From: Rhodospirillales bacterium
Lineage (GTDB): Bacteria; Pseudomonadota; Alphaproteobacteria; Rhodospirillales; 2-02-FULL-58-16
DNA: 13,308 bases
Assembly: GCA_021775195.1 (NCBI GenBank)
Contig: JAJFIG010000181.1
Coordinates: forward strand, 1-13,308
Reading direction: 5' to 3'
How positions within the stretch are numbered: position 1 is the first letter of the stretch; each line of letters opens with the position of its first letter. The notes under the pieces were generated by a model. That model ran no database searches, was not told the origin of the DNA, and saw only the letters and a program-made list of their open reading frames with translations. Of this stretch, positions 1 to 6,609 are shown piece after piece. Made by a program: the position numbers and the translations under genes.

Positions 1-928
1 GGTGGCCGCCACCGTCCTCAGTTACGTCATGCACCCCTATCGCCCCAAATTATCTCTGGGCGCAGGATCTGAGATCTGGGCATTCTCGAAATGGATCGTT
101 GTCGGCAACTTCGGCCGGTTCCTGACCTTGCGTATCGACGAATTCGTCGTCGGTAGAATCGCAGGGACCGCGATCATGGGCGCCTACCACGTCGCTTCCG
201 ATCTCGCCACATTACCCATACAGGCCATCGTCGGGCCAATGGGGCGTGCGCTGTTTCCCAGTTTCTCCAAGCTCTCCCAAAGGCCCGACCTGTTCGCACA
301 ATCCTATGTGACCGTCGTCGGGTTCGTTGCCTTTGTCGCGGCACCGGTGGGGTTCGGAATAGCCGCCGTGGCCGAGGATTTCATCGCGGTCATACTGGGA
401 GCGAAATGGGCCACGGCGGCCCCCTTGATCCAGTGGCTGGCAATAATCAGCATGGCCAGCGCATTGACCCGAAACACGGCAACGTTTCTGATGGCGCTGG
501 GCCGGGTCAGAACGTTCGCCATTTTGACCTTGTTTCAGGTTGCCGTGCTGGCGCCGGCCGTCATCCTGGCCGGTATCTCGGGTGACGCAATGACGATCGT
601 CGTTACACGCACAATCGTAACCGCCCTTTTCGTGCCAATCAGCCTTTATGTCATAACGACGGCGCTACCCCTGTCACCCGTCCAAACCCTTGCCGCGATA
701 TGGCGGCCATTTGTCGCCGGCGTGGTCATGGCTGCGATCGTACGCGCCCTGCACGCGGACTCGATCCAAAACCACTTGGTTACCCTGACGATGGACATAT
801 TCGTGGGAGCGGTATCCTTCAGCTGTCTGGTCCCGGTCCTCTGGTTTTTGTCAGGACGGCCGCCCGGAGTTGAAGACCATGTTCTTCAGTTTGTGTCCCG
901 CTTTTGGAAACGGCTGCGAAGGCACTGA
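1..928 (+). CDS. Wzx/WzxC-type polysaccharide flippase, C-terminal part
   Basis: Inner-membrane protein of the polysaccharide transporter (PST/MATE-like) family, which moves lipid-linked glycan units or nascent polysaccharide across the inner membrane. About 308 residues are visible and almost all lie in hydrophobic membrane segments. A basic loop containing HPYRPKLSL near the left edge, followed by a stretch with AYHVASDLATLP and the sequence GRALFPSFSKL, is characteristic of the WzxC/ExoT branch as I remember it. Family members usually have roughly 480-500 residues, so the N-terminal third lies outside the window. The GTG at position 2 is in frame but falls inside the conserved region and is probably not the start. 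The gene ends with TGA at 926-928, only 16 bp from the 3' end of the convergent sulfotransferase gene. I see no hairpin with a T-run in that gap. It is the only gene here on the + strand. Family is confident; the substrate is unknown. Confidence 0.88.
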   Translation, partial: VAATVLSYVMHPYRPKLSLGAGSEIWAFSKWIVVGNFGRFLTLRIDEFVVGRIAGTAIMGAYHVASDLATLPIQAIVGPMGRALFPSFSKLSQRPDLFAQSYVTVVGFVAFVAAPVGFGIAAVAEDFIAVILGAKWATAAPLIQWLAIISMASALTRNTATFLMALGRVRTFAILTLFQVAVLAPAVILAGISGDAMTIVVTRTIVTALFVPISLYVITTALPLSPVQTLAAIWRPFVAGVVMAAIVRALHADSIQNHLVTLTMDIFVGAVSFSCLVPVLWFLSGRPPGVEDHVLQFVSRFWKRLRRH

Positions 929-944
929 CGGCACAGGATCCCGG

Positions 945-1892
945 TCAAGACGAGAAGTAATGTTCCACCATCCGCGACACCGGGTGATCGGGATCGCGGC
1001 GGACGAACGACTCCGCGACCCGGGTGATGGTGGCCAGGTCTTGTTGCGAGAGGTCGCGCTCCCAGCGGCGGTCGGCGGAAATCTTGGAGTCGCGAAGGCG
1101 CATGGCATTGCCGAGGATGTGGTGGTCGGTGGCCTTGAAGTCGCCCGGGAAAGGCTGCGGTTCGAGGCCGACGAGGCGATGGAGGGTGGCCAGGGTCTCA
1201 TCGGTAGCCTCGCAGAGCTGCTCGTAGTAGATGGTGATGGCCTTGTCGCGGCCGCCCAACACCCGGGCGACGTCCGATTGCTCGCGCAGCCACATCCGGG
1301 TCGAGAATTCCGCATCCCAGCCGCGGCGATTGATGTCCGAGAGGACGACGCCACGAAGGTCGCGCACCAGATGGGCGGCGGCGATGTCGAGCTCGGGAAT
1401 GCGGCTCAGGTGGCGGACCCGGTGGGGGCTATGGGAATTGTCGACGAACACGCGCGCCCCGCTGTGGGCGAGGGCGGTGTTGACGAAGGTCAGGTTGGCG
1501 CGATCGAAACGGGCCAGCGTCCCGGCGAATCCCGGCATCCGGCTGACCACGGCGTCCCTGAGGGATTCGGCGCGGTTGCTGTGAATGAGTGGCAGGCCGG
1601 CGTTGAGGTAGCGATTGAGGCGGTCGTTCCGGACGAGTTCGTACTTGGTGCCGAAATCACTGTAGTCGAACGGCAGCCGGGCGTCCCGGAAGGCGTCCCT
1701 GATGGCGCCGAAGAAGGGGCACGACTTCAGAGGCTCGCCGCAGGAACAAAGGAAGTTCTCGTCGTTGCCCTCTGGCCATCCGACCATGTGGCCGACCGTG
1801 CAGATTTCCTCGTGGGTGTTCAAAAGAAAGGAAAGCAGGGTCGACCCGGAATAGGACGAACACGCGATGTAAAATAGTTTCGGCACGGACAA
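945..1892 (-). CDS. Sulfotransferase family protein (PAPS-dependent)
   Basis: Predicted cytoplasmic enzyme that moves sulfate from PAPS to a hydroxyl, here probably on a sugar of the locus glycan. The 315-residue protein has a 5'-phosphosulfate-binding loop (YSGSTLLSFLL, residues 14-24) directly after a beta strand. It has a second conserved block with HLVRDLRGVVLS (174-185), whose Arg177 and Ser185 fit the 3'-phosphate-binding motif. A Cys cluster (FLCSCG...CPFF, 48-61) is common in bacterial members. Length is normal for the family. The listed start is TTG (1892-1890), 4 nt after a GAGGG on the minus strand. A GTG at 1886-1884, 10 nt from the same GAGGG, is an equal alternative and would remove two residues. 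The gene is GC-rich (one sampled 60-bp line is 70% GC), unlike the AT-rich acyltransferase gene upstream. A decayed partial copy lies at 3463-3613. The acceptor substrate cannot be told from sequence. Confidence 0.86.
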   Translation of the reverse strand: MSVPKLFYIACSSYSGSTLLSFLLNTHEEICTVGHMVGWPEGNDENFLCSCGEPLKSCPFFGAIRDAFRDARLPFDYSDFGTKYELVRNDRLNRYLNAGLPLIHSNRAESLRDAVVSRMPGFAGTLARFDRANLTFVNTALAHSGARVFVDNSHSPHRVRHLSRIPELDIAAAHLVRDLRGVVLSDINRRGWDAEFSTRMWLREQSDVARVLGGRDKAITIYYEQLCEATDETLATLHRLVGLEPQPFPGDFKATDHHILGNAMRLRDSKISADRRWERDLSQQDLATITRVAESFVRRDPDHPVSRMVEHYFSS

Positions 1893-1935
1893 GAGTCCCT
1901 CTTATTCGGGAAGCGCCAAATAAAGCATGAGTTTA

Positions 1936-1963
1936 TTAATAATTCTTCCACGTGCGAGGTCGA
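1936..1963 (-). promoter_or_regulatory. Candidate sigma70-type promoter for the sulfotransferase gene
   Basis: On the minus strand, a -35-like TCGACC (1963-1958) and a -10-like TATTAA (1941-1936) are separated by 16 bp. Each matches four of six consensus positions. They lie in an AT-rich gap about 45-70 bp upstream of the start codon. The -35-like element forms one half of the 16-bp palindrome at 1958-1973. This is weak consensus evidence only, and readthrough from the acyltransferase gene is also possible. Confidence 0.27.
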
Positions 1964-1973
1964 AATTTCGACC
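1958..1973. repeat. Perfect 16-bp palindrome, candidate operator
   Basis: GGTCGAAATTTCGACC equals its own reverse complement over all 16 bases. It sits in the 149-bp gap between the acyltransferase stop codon (2042) and the sulfotransferase start (1892). A palindrome with no spacer makes a poor RNA hairpin but is a typical shape for a dimeric repressor or activator site. It overlaps the -35-like element of the candidate promoter. A related half-site (GAGGTCGA) recurs about 30 bp away at 1984-1991. The palindrome is seen directly; the operator role is inference. Confidence 0.5.
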
Positions 1974-2041
1974 GCAATTAGGGAGGTCGATCCGACGGCT
2001 CATGAGCGGGGACGAAGTCGGTGCAGGCGCTACCCTGACCG

Positions 2042-3181
2042 CTATTTAGTTGGCGACGATCGCTGACGGTCAGCAAACAACAAAAGATGCAGGCGCTGGA
2101 AAAAGTCGACGTAAATGCCCTTGCGGTTTTCAGTATAGCGCGCCAAAAGAACGATGCTTCCCCCGGTCAAAAGCAATAGCAAGACGCCGTTCAAAATTCC
2201 ATCTTGTTGCCCGTCAGACAATATGACGCCATCGAGCAGGACATCGAAAAAAATCAATAACGGCACATGATAGAGGTAAATCGAGAAAGTATGTGACGCT
2301 AAAAAGCGGATCGTTCGCGCCACCCATCCCGTGCGCAGCAATAACGCAGCAGCACTTTCACAGAATAACAATGTCCCGGAAAATGCCACGGCTACGGCCA
2401 GATCGCTCGGAAACCTCGCGTTGCCGCCGATGAAGATATTCGCACCGAAGAAATAGAAAAAACCACGAGAATCTAGTTGCTCGTAAAATGCCCGATTGAG
2501 GGCATCCAACGGAGTACCGAAAATTGCGAAGGCGAAAAATAGCGCTAGGCTGGCCAAAAATAAAAGCGGCATCAGGATTGATTGCAGTGGCACTCTAGGC
2601 CGCAGATGATAGACCAAGACGCCGATCAGCCAGATGGACGAATATAAAGCGATTCTCGGGCCGGCAACCAATAAAACCAGAAAGGTCAAAGGAAAGCGCC
2701 AACGAACGGGTGCAAATACTGCGGCGCCAAACATTAGGTAGTAAAAAAACTCGTAGGACAACGACCAAAAGGGACCATTCGACAGCGGAACAATGGTAAA
2801 GTTCCAGATCTCATTGATGAACAATAACGAAGCACCGATACGCAGCAACGGTTGGGCGTGGGCGTTTGGATCATAGGCCGCAGGATTGATTTGGGCGCCA
2901 ATCCCGTCGACGACGGCGGTCAAAATCAGAGCCGGCACAACGACGGAATACAGGCGAGCATATCGACTAATGCTATAGCTTTGCCAAGTTTTTTCCCGCG
3001 TGTCCGCGACAAAGGCAATCACAAAACCAGAAATGACGAAAAATACCATAACCGCCTCGCCACCGAAGGGGAATCGCAGCGTGCTGTCCGTCAGTTCCAG
3101 GGCAAAAAAATGGTAAACCAGAACCGTCGTCGCCGCGAGAAACCGTGTCGCGTCCAAATAAATCGATGCGCCTTTTGTCAT
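2042..3181 (-). CDS. Acyltransferase-3 family (OafA-like) O-acetyltransferase
   Basis: Integral inner-membrane acyltransferase of the acyltransferase-3 family, whose members put acetyl or other acyl groups on surface polysaccharides. The 379-residue protein opens with the family signature LDATRFLAA (9-17). Arg13 and His24 form the R-X10-H motif with the putative catalytic His. The motif FFVISGFVIAF follows (47-57), then RYARLYSVVVPAL (73-85) and GPFWSLSYEFFYYL (136-149), a conserved family block. About ten hydrophobic segments follow, and no periplasmic SGNH domain is fused. Length is normal for a stand-alone member. The ATG at 3181 has only a weak ribosome site, and I see no better in-frame start nearby. 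The gene is clearly AT-richer than its neighbours (about 50% GC in a sampled 60-bp line), which fits acquisition by transfer. It probably acetylates the locus glycan; the exact acceptor is unknown. Confidence 0.88.
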   Translation of the reverse strand: MTKGASIYLDATRFLAATTVLVYHFFALELTDSTLRFPFGGEAVMVFFVISGFVIAFVADTREKTWQSYSISRYARLYSVVVPALILTAVVDGIGAQINPAAYDPNAHAQPLLRIGASLLFINEIWNFTIVPLSNGPFWSLSYEFFYYLMFGAAVFAPVRWRFPLTFLVLLVAGPRIALYSSIWLIGVLVYHLRPRVPLQSILMPLLFLASLALFFAFAIFGTPLDALNRAFYEQLDSRGFFYFFGANIFIGGNARFPSDLAVAVAFSGTLLFCESAAALLLRTGWVARTIRFLASHTFSIYLYHVPLLIFFDVLLDGVILSDGQQDGILNGVLLLLLTGGSIVLLARYTENRKGIYVDFFQRLHLLLFADRQRSSPTK

Positions 3182-3462
3182 TTCCGGTGCATTCGCTTTT
3201 AGTGGTTAGAACCGTTCACTGAGGCCGGCACTTCCAAGGCCGCATTCGAATCCATGGCAATCATATCGTACAGATAGGGCAATTATCTGCCCCCACCGCC
3301 CCGTCGACACCTCAACATATTGATTTTTATAACATAACCCCTATCTCGCGACACCGAATATCTGGTTCATATGGGAAATGCGATTTAACAAACTCCTACT
3401 TTTCCGGGATATTGCAATCAGTAAAGAATATTACTGCAGTTGCTTTCTTGTCATGACAGAAG
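3182..3462. other. AT-rich intergenic region upstream of the acyltransferase gene
   Basis: No convincing reading frame is present on either strand. Base composition drops here (25 of 60 bases are G/C in 3301-3360). A small stem-loop is possible at 3271-3289 (CAGATA, 7-nt loop, TATCTG). It overlaps an alternative stem at 3277-3292 (GGGCA/TGCCC), so the two are mutually exclusive. A 10-bp palindrome TGTCATGACA lies at 3449-3458, next to the sulfotransferase relic. The acyltransferase promoter should be in this stretch, but I could not pick out a pair of elements with good spacing. Confidence 0.5.
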
Positions 3463-3613
3463 GCGCGCCCCGCTGTGGGCGAGGGCAGCGTTCATGAAGG
3501 TCAGGTCGGCGCGGTCGAAACTGGCCTACGTCCTGGCGAATTCCGGATTCCGGCCGACCACGGCGTCCCTGAGCGACTCGGCACGGTTGCTGTGGATGAG
3601 CGGCAGGCCGGCG
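3463..3613 (-). pseudogene. Decayed fragment of a second sulfotransferase gene
   Basis: This 151-bp stretch aligns without gaps, at a constant offset of 2011 bp, to 1452-1602 inside the intact sulfotransferase gene. I count 19 mismatches, about 87% identity. It corresponds to residues 98-147, from AGLPLIHSNRAESL to ALAHSGAR, and most differences leave the amino acid unchanged or similar. In the same frame a codon that encodes Leu in the intact gene is a TAG stop here (3528-3526). Both ends of the matching stretch stop abruptly: neither the N-terminal phosphosulfate loop nor the second cofactor motif is present, so the fragment cannot encode an enzyme. It lies 17 bp beyond the stop codon of the GT4 gene, in the same direction. 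It is either the remains of an older sulfotransferase paralogue in that position or the scar of a duplication and deletion. Confidence 0.9.
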
Positions 3614-3623
3614 GACGCCGGCC
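3606..3623. repeat. GC-rich inverted repeat at the end of the GT4 gene
   Basis: GGCCGGC, a 4-base loop, then GCCGGCC forms a perfect 7-bp stem. It starts 7 bp after the GT4 stop codon in the direction of transcription and spans the right-hand breakpoint of the sulfotransferase relic (3613). No T-run follows on either strand, so it is not a standard intrinsic terminator. It may protect a transcript end, act as a weak pause, or be a by-product of the rearrangement. Confidence 0.45.
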
Positions 3624-3630
3624 GCGGGTT

Positions 3631-4968
3631 TCAGGGCCCCGGTTTCGCGATCGCCGAAAAGACCTCCTCGAAGGTGCGGAACTGCTCGGCGCGGGAGAAC
3701 CCTTCGCAGACGGTCGCCGGAAGCGGTGGAATGCCACCGTCACGGCGCTTTGCTTCCAGCCATCCGCCGAGGTGGCGCGCGATCTCCGCGGGATCGTTCG
3801 AGTAGACCCCGGCGCCGCGCTCGCGGATGATGGTCGCGGGGACGCCGGTCTCCAGCCCGAGGCCGAGGATGGGGCGCCGCGCCGCCAGGTATTCGAAGAG
3901 CTTGCCGGGGACGTTGCCCTGCTCCAGCGGATCGTTCCATTGCATGATGAGGAGGACATCGGCGCGCTTCTGCACGGCCACGGATTCGGTGTTGGGAACG
4001 CGCGGGTGGACCGTAACCAGCCGCTCGACGCCGTATTCTTCGACCAGAGGCTGGACATGGGCGACCGCGGTCCCGAAGAATTCGACGCGGACGCCGTCGG
4101 CGGCCGCCCCCATAAGGCGGAGAGCCGCGAAAAGGGCCGACGGGTCGCGCCGCCCGACGTAGATGCCGCCGGTGTAGACGATCCGAAGTTGCGGTACGTC
4201 CGGTGATCCCTGCCCCGGCTCGACGCCGTAATCCTTGGGGTCGAAACCGTTGTAAACGACCCACGTCGGCTTGCCGTATTTACGCCGGTAGTCGTTCGCC
4301 CACGGCTCGGAGACCGTGATGAGGGCGGCGGCGCTCCGGACGAGGCGGCTCTCCGTTTGGACCGCACGCCTCAGGAACCAGCCCTGCAGGGGATCGTAGG
4401 GGTCTTCCCCCCAGCGGTCGCGGAACTCGACGATCCATGGAACGCGGTGCCATCGGCTGAGCAGGTGCCCGGCAAGCAGGGTGGTGAAGGGGGGGCCGCT
4501 GGCCAGGATCACGTCGGGTGACCAAGCCTTGGCGACCCGCCGCCCTGCAAGCAAGGCGAAGGGCAGCCATCCGATCCGCGAATCGGGCCAGTTCAGGAGG
4601 TCGACACAAAAACGCGCGCTAGCCTTCAAGCGACTGCGCGGACGCGGCGCGGGCGGGCTGACGGCACCGTCCACCGCACCGGCGTTGCCCGCTATGACCG
4701 GGGTAACCGTTTCACCCCCCCGGCGCAGGACGCGCCTGGCGAGCCAGGCAACCGACGCGGTCACGCGGTTGACGTCCCACCAGGGCGTCAGCACCACCCG
4801 ATCGGCCGGGATGTCCATGGACAGCGTCCTCGCATAGGGCGTGTCCCGCGGGGTCACGACCCGGATGTCATGCCCCGCCGCCAAAAGGTAGGCGGCCAGC
4901 TTGCCCAGCCGCATGGCCCCCATGGTACTGGCGGGCGGAAAGAACCAGGAGACGACGAGGATTTTCAC
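3631..4968 (-). CDS. Family 4 glycosyltransferase (GT-B fold)
   Basis: Predicted cytoplasmic glycosyltransferase that adds one sugar from a nucleotide-sugar donor to the growing lipid-linked unit. From the chosen GTG start the protein has 445 residues. The N-terminal acceptor domain begins with KILVVSWFFPP and a glycine/methionine-rich loop (14-22). A segment with PWIVEFRDRW (177-186) and the linker VYNGFD (238-243) lead into the donor domain, which starts near YTGGIY (265-270). The donor-site block PGKLFEYLAARRPIL (354-368) contains the expected Glu359 of the GT4 family. The frame stays open to 5148, but those extra 60 codons are Arg/Pro-rich, match nothing and would overlap the ligase gene upstream. 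The GTG start follows a good GGAG with 6-nt spacing, and the protein then begins at the first beta strand as in relatives. The gene lies 91 bp after the ligase gene. Its sugar specificity is not predictable. Confidence 0.88.
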   Translation of the reverse strand: MKILVVSWFFPPASTMGAMRLGKLAAYLLAAGHDIRVVTPRDTPYARTLSMDIPADRVVLTPWWDVNRVTASVAWLARRVLRRGGETVTPVIAGNAGAVDGAVSPPAPRPRSRLKASARFCVDLLNWPDSRIGWLPFALLAGRRVAKAWSPDVILASGPPFTTLLAGHLLSRWHRVPWIVEFRDRWGEDPYDPLQGWFLRRAVQTESRLVRSAAALITVSEPWANDYRRKYGKPTWVVYNGFDPKDYGVEPGQGSPDVPQLRIVYTGGIYVGRRDPSALFAALRLMGAAADGVRVEFFGTAVAHVQPLVEEYGVERLVTVHPRVPNTESVAVQKRADVLLIMQWNDPLEQGNVPGKLFEYLAARRPILGLGLETGVPATIIRERGAGVYSNDPAEIARHLGGWLEAKRRDGGIPPLPATVCEGFSRAEQFRTFEEVFSAIAKPGP

Positions 4969-4974
4969 CGACCG

Positions 4975-4978
4975 CTCC
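4975..4978 (-). promoter_or_regulatory. Ribosome binding site deciding the GT4 start
   Basis: GGAG on the minus strand lies 6 nt before the GTG at 4968-4966. It supports this start over the longer open frame reaching to 5148, whose first 60 codons look non-coding. Confidence 0.6.
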
Positions 4979-5059
4979 GGCAGCCAATGGTCGCCGGCAA
5001 GGTTACCGGTACGCGATCCGCAGAGCACCGCCCAACCCATCCGCAGGCGCATCTGTTCG

Positions 5060-6388
5060 TCAATGGGGTGGCATCCTGGGAGCGGGGGAAGCGGGGGCCA
5101 TCGTCTTCGCCGGATGGGCTTGCGGCTCACTTTGCACCGGGGGGACATCTTCCTGCAAAGCCTGCAAAACGAGAACCCGGGCGACCACCATGAAAACCAG
5201 GAGACTGTAATACAGATCGAAATAGGCCTTGTTCAGGAAAACCCCCCCGACGGCATAGCCGATCAAGGAGACCTGAAGCATGGCCGTCAAATTCTGCGCC
5301 CATATCAAATCCGGGCGGTTCCTGGTCTGCCGGATGGTCAGCGTGCCCATGCGCAATGCCGCCAATCCAATCATCAGGAACAGGGTCAGGCCGATAAACC
5401 CGTGCTCGCCGAGGACCTGGAAATAGATGCTGTGGAAGGCGCGATTCGTCGCATCGGGAACGTAGGCCCCGTATATCTCGCTACTGTTGGTGACGTTGAA
5501 GCCGCCGCCGACAAGCGGGTGGTCCACGGCCAGGCCAAAGGCGACGCGCCAGGCCTGAAACCGACCCTGGACCGACGCGTCCTGCTCGTAGGTTTCGATC
5601 GACGCGATACGTTCGAACCACTTCTCCGGCGTCAGGCTGAGTCCGACGATGATCGCCAGCACCGCGACGAACCCAAGCATGAGGCGGCGGCGTGATTTGA
5701 GCATCAGGAGAAACAGTGTCACCGTCATGGCGACGAAGGCGCCGCGGGAGTAGGTAAAGGCGATGGACGCCCCGCATAGGAGCATGGAACCGCCCAGCCC
5801 CCAGCGAAGCCATGGCGGCTTCGCTTCGAGCTGCAGGTACCGCAATAACGGGAATATCATGATGAGCGCCAGCGCGAGGCCGTTGTTGGCCTCGATGGCG
5901 CTGCCGGGGGGACCCATTACAATGAATTCACCGCCGGTGAGCAAGGAGAAGATTCCCCCTTTCACACCATAATAACCAATGGATAGGACCGTGACCCAGA
6001 TGAGCGCGTTGAGCCGTCCCTGTGTGCGTATGAGCGGCAGGGCGATGAAGCTCATCAGGAGGATCTTCATGTAATCCTTCCAGAGCTCGTTGGCGTAGAT
6101 CGGGACCAACGCGAAGAGGGTCGTGACGGATGTCCAGGCGGCGAAGATGAGGAGCAGCACGGTGACGGCGTTCAAGGGGATGCGCTTCGGCTCACGGGAC
6201 AGGAGCCATGCCGCGATCGTCGCAACCGCGACGATGTACGCAACCTGGAGCTCTTGCGTGTCACCCCAGGTAAACCGGTGGGGATTGAAATAGGATACCC
6301 ACGCCCACATCATTATCCCGACATGCGGCCACCTCAGGATGAATGGAATGGAGCCGAAAATGACGATGAATAATGCTCTTGCTCGCAT
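5060..6388 (-). CDS. O-antigen ligase-like protein, exosortase-A-associated type
   Basis: Polytopic inner-membrane protein of the Wzy/WaaL superfamily, acting at the periplasmic face on lipid-linked glycans. The 442-residue sequence has about ten membrane segments. It strongly recalls the family annotated as putative O-glycosylation ligase of exosortase-A systems (TIGR03097, recalled, not searched). Features are an N-terminal RWPHVGIMMWAWVSYFNPHR (19-38), GYYGVKGGIFSLLTGGEF (138-155), YSRGA (213-217, Arg215), a KWFER...TYEQDASVQGR loop (256-276), and the block HSIYFQVLGEHGF (319-331) with His319 and His329. Arg215 and the His residues match the charged positions considered important in WaaL-type ligases. 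It could be a chain polymerase, a lipid-A or protein ligase, or an exopolysaccharide polymerase; family membership does not decide. A 221-bp gap upstream (6389-6609) holds a GGAGTACTCC palindrome at 6505-6514 but no clear promoter or small gene. No exosortase or PEP-CTERM gene is in this window. Confidence 0.85.
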   Translation of the reverse strand: MRARALFIVIFGSIPFILRWPHVGIMMWAWVSYFNPHRFTWGDTQELQVAYIVAVATIAAWLLSREPKRIPLNAVTVLLLIFAAWTSVTTLFALVPIYANELWKDYMKILLMSFIALPLIRTQGRLNALIWVTVLSIGYYGVKGGIFSLLTGGEFIVMGPPGSAIEANNGLALALIMIFPLLRYLQLEAKPPWLRWGLGGSMLLCGASIAFTYSRGAFVAMTVTLFLLMLKSRRRLMLGFVAVLAIIVGLSLTPEKWFERIASIETYEQDASVQGRFQAWRVAFGLAVDHPLVGGGFNVTNSSEIYGAYVPDATNRAFHSIYFQVLGEHGFIGLTLFLMIGLAALRMGTLTIRQTRNRPDLIWAQNLTAMLQVSLIGYAVGGVFLNKAYFDLYYSLLVFMVVARVLVLQALQEDVPPVQSEPQAHPAKTMAPASPAPRMPPH

Positions 6389-6609
6389 GGGAAACCGCCG
6401 CGTCCGGAAATCGGTGTTTCAGGCCGAAATCGTGACCATAACCGATTGTCGGTGAGATTCGTTTCCAATTCATTATCACTACCAAGGAGAACGATCACGG
6501 CCAAGGAGTACTCCGTTGCCATCGTCTTCCGGTAATTGCGCTATCGGACCGATCCCGTTTCGCCTTCACCGGTAATCCTTTTCAGATACAAGTGAAATCC
6601 GAGGACGCG

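Noticed and set aside
929..944. Possible bidirectional terminator between the convergent flippase and sulfotransferase genes
   Set aside because: The 16-bp gap has no stem with a T-run on either strand.
870..1877. Long open frame (335 codons) on the + strand opposite the sulfotransferase gene
   Set aside because: Antisense frame kept open by high GC. Its protein is rich in Val, Gly, Glu and Ala without any recognisable domain, while the minus strand has clear sulfotransferase motifs.
3449..3458. 10-bp palindrome TGTCATGACA beside the sulfotransferase relic
   Set aside because: Short enough to occur by chance, and no promoter element or second copy was seen near it.
3182..3462. Possible insertion sequence or mobile element remnant in the AT-rich gap
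   Set aside because: No transposase fragment, terminal inverted repeats or target-site duplication could be found.
3475..4206. + strand frame of 243 codons over the relic and the GT4 gene
   Set aside because: Antisense shadow. The part over the relic repeats the same antisense pattern seen opposite the intact sulfotransferase gene, so it only reflects the duplication.
4969..5148. 60-codon N-terminal extension of the GT4 protein
   Set aside because: Arg/Pro-rich and overlaps the ligase gene by 89 bp. The GTG at 4968 has a good ribosome site and begins the protein at the first strand of the fold.
6261..6522. Small minus-strand frames (62 and 74 codons) in front of the ligase gene
   Set aside because: No convincing ribosome site or family resemblance. 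They run out of the intergenic region into the ligase gene in other frames.
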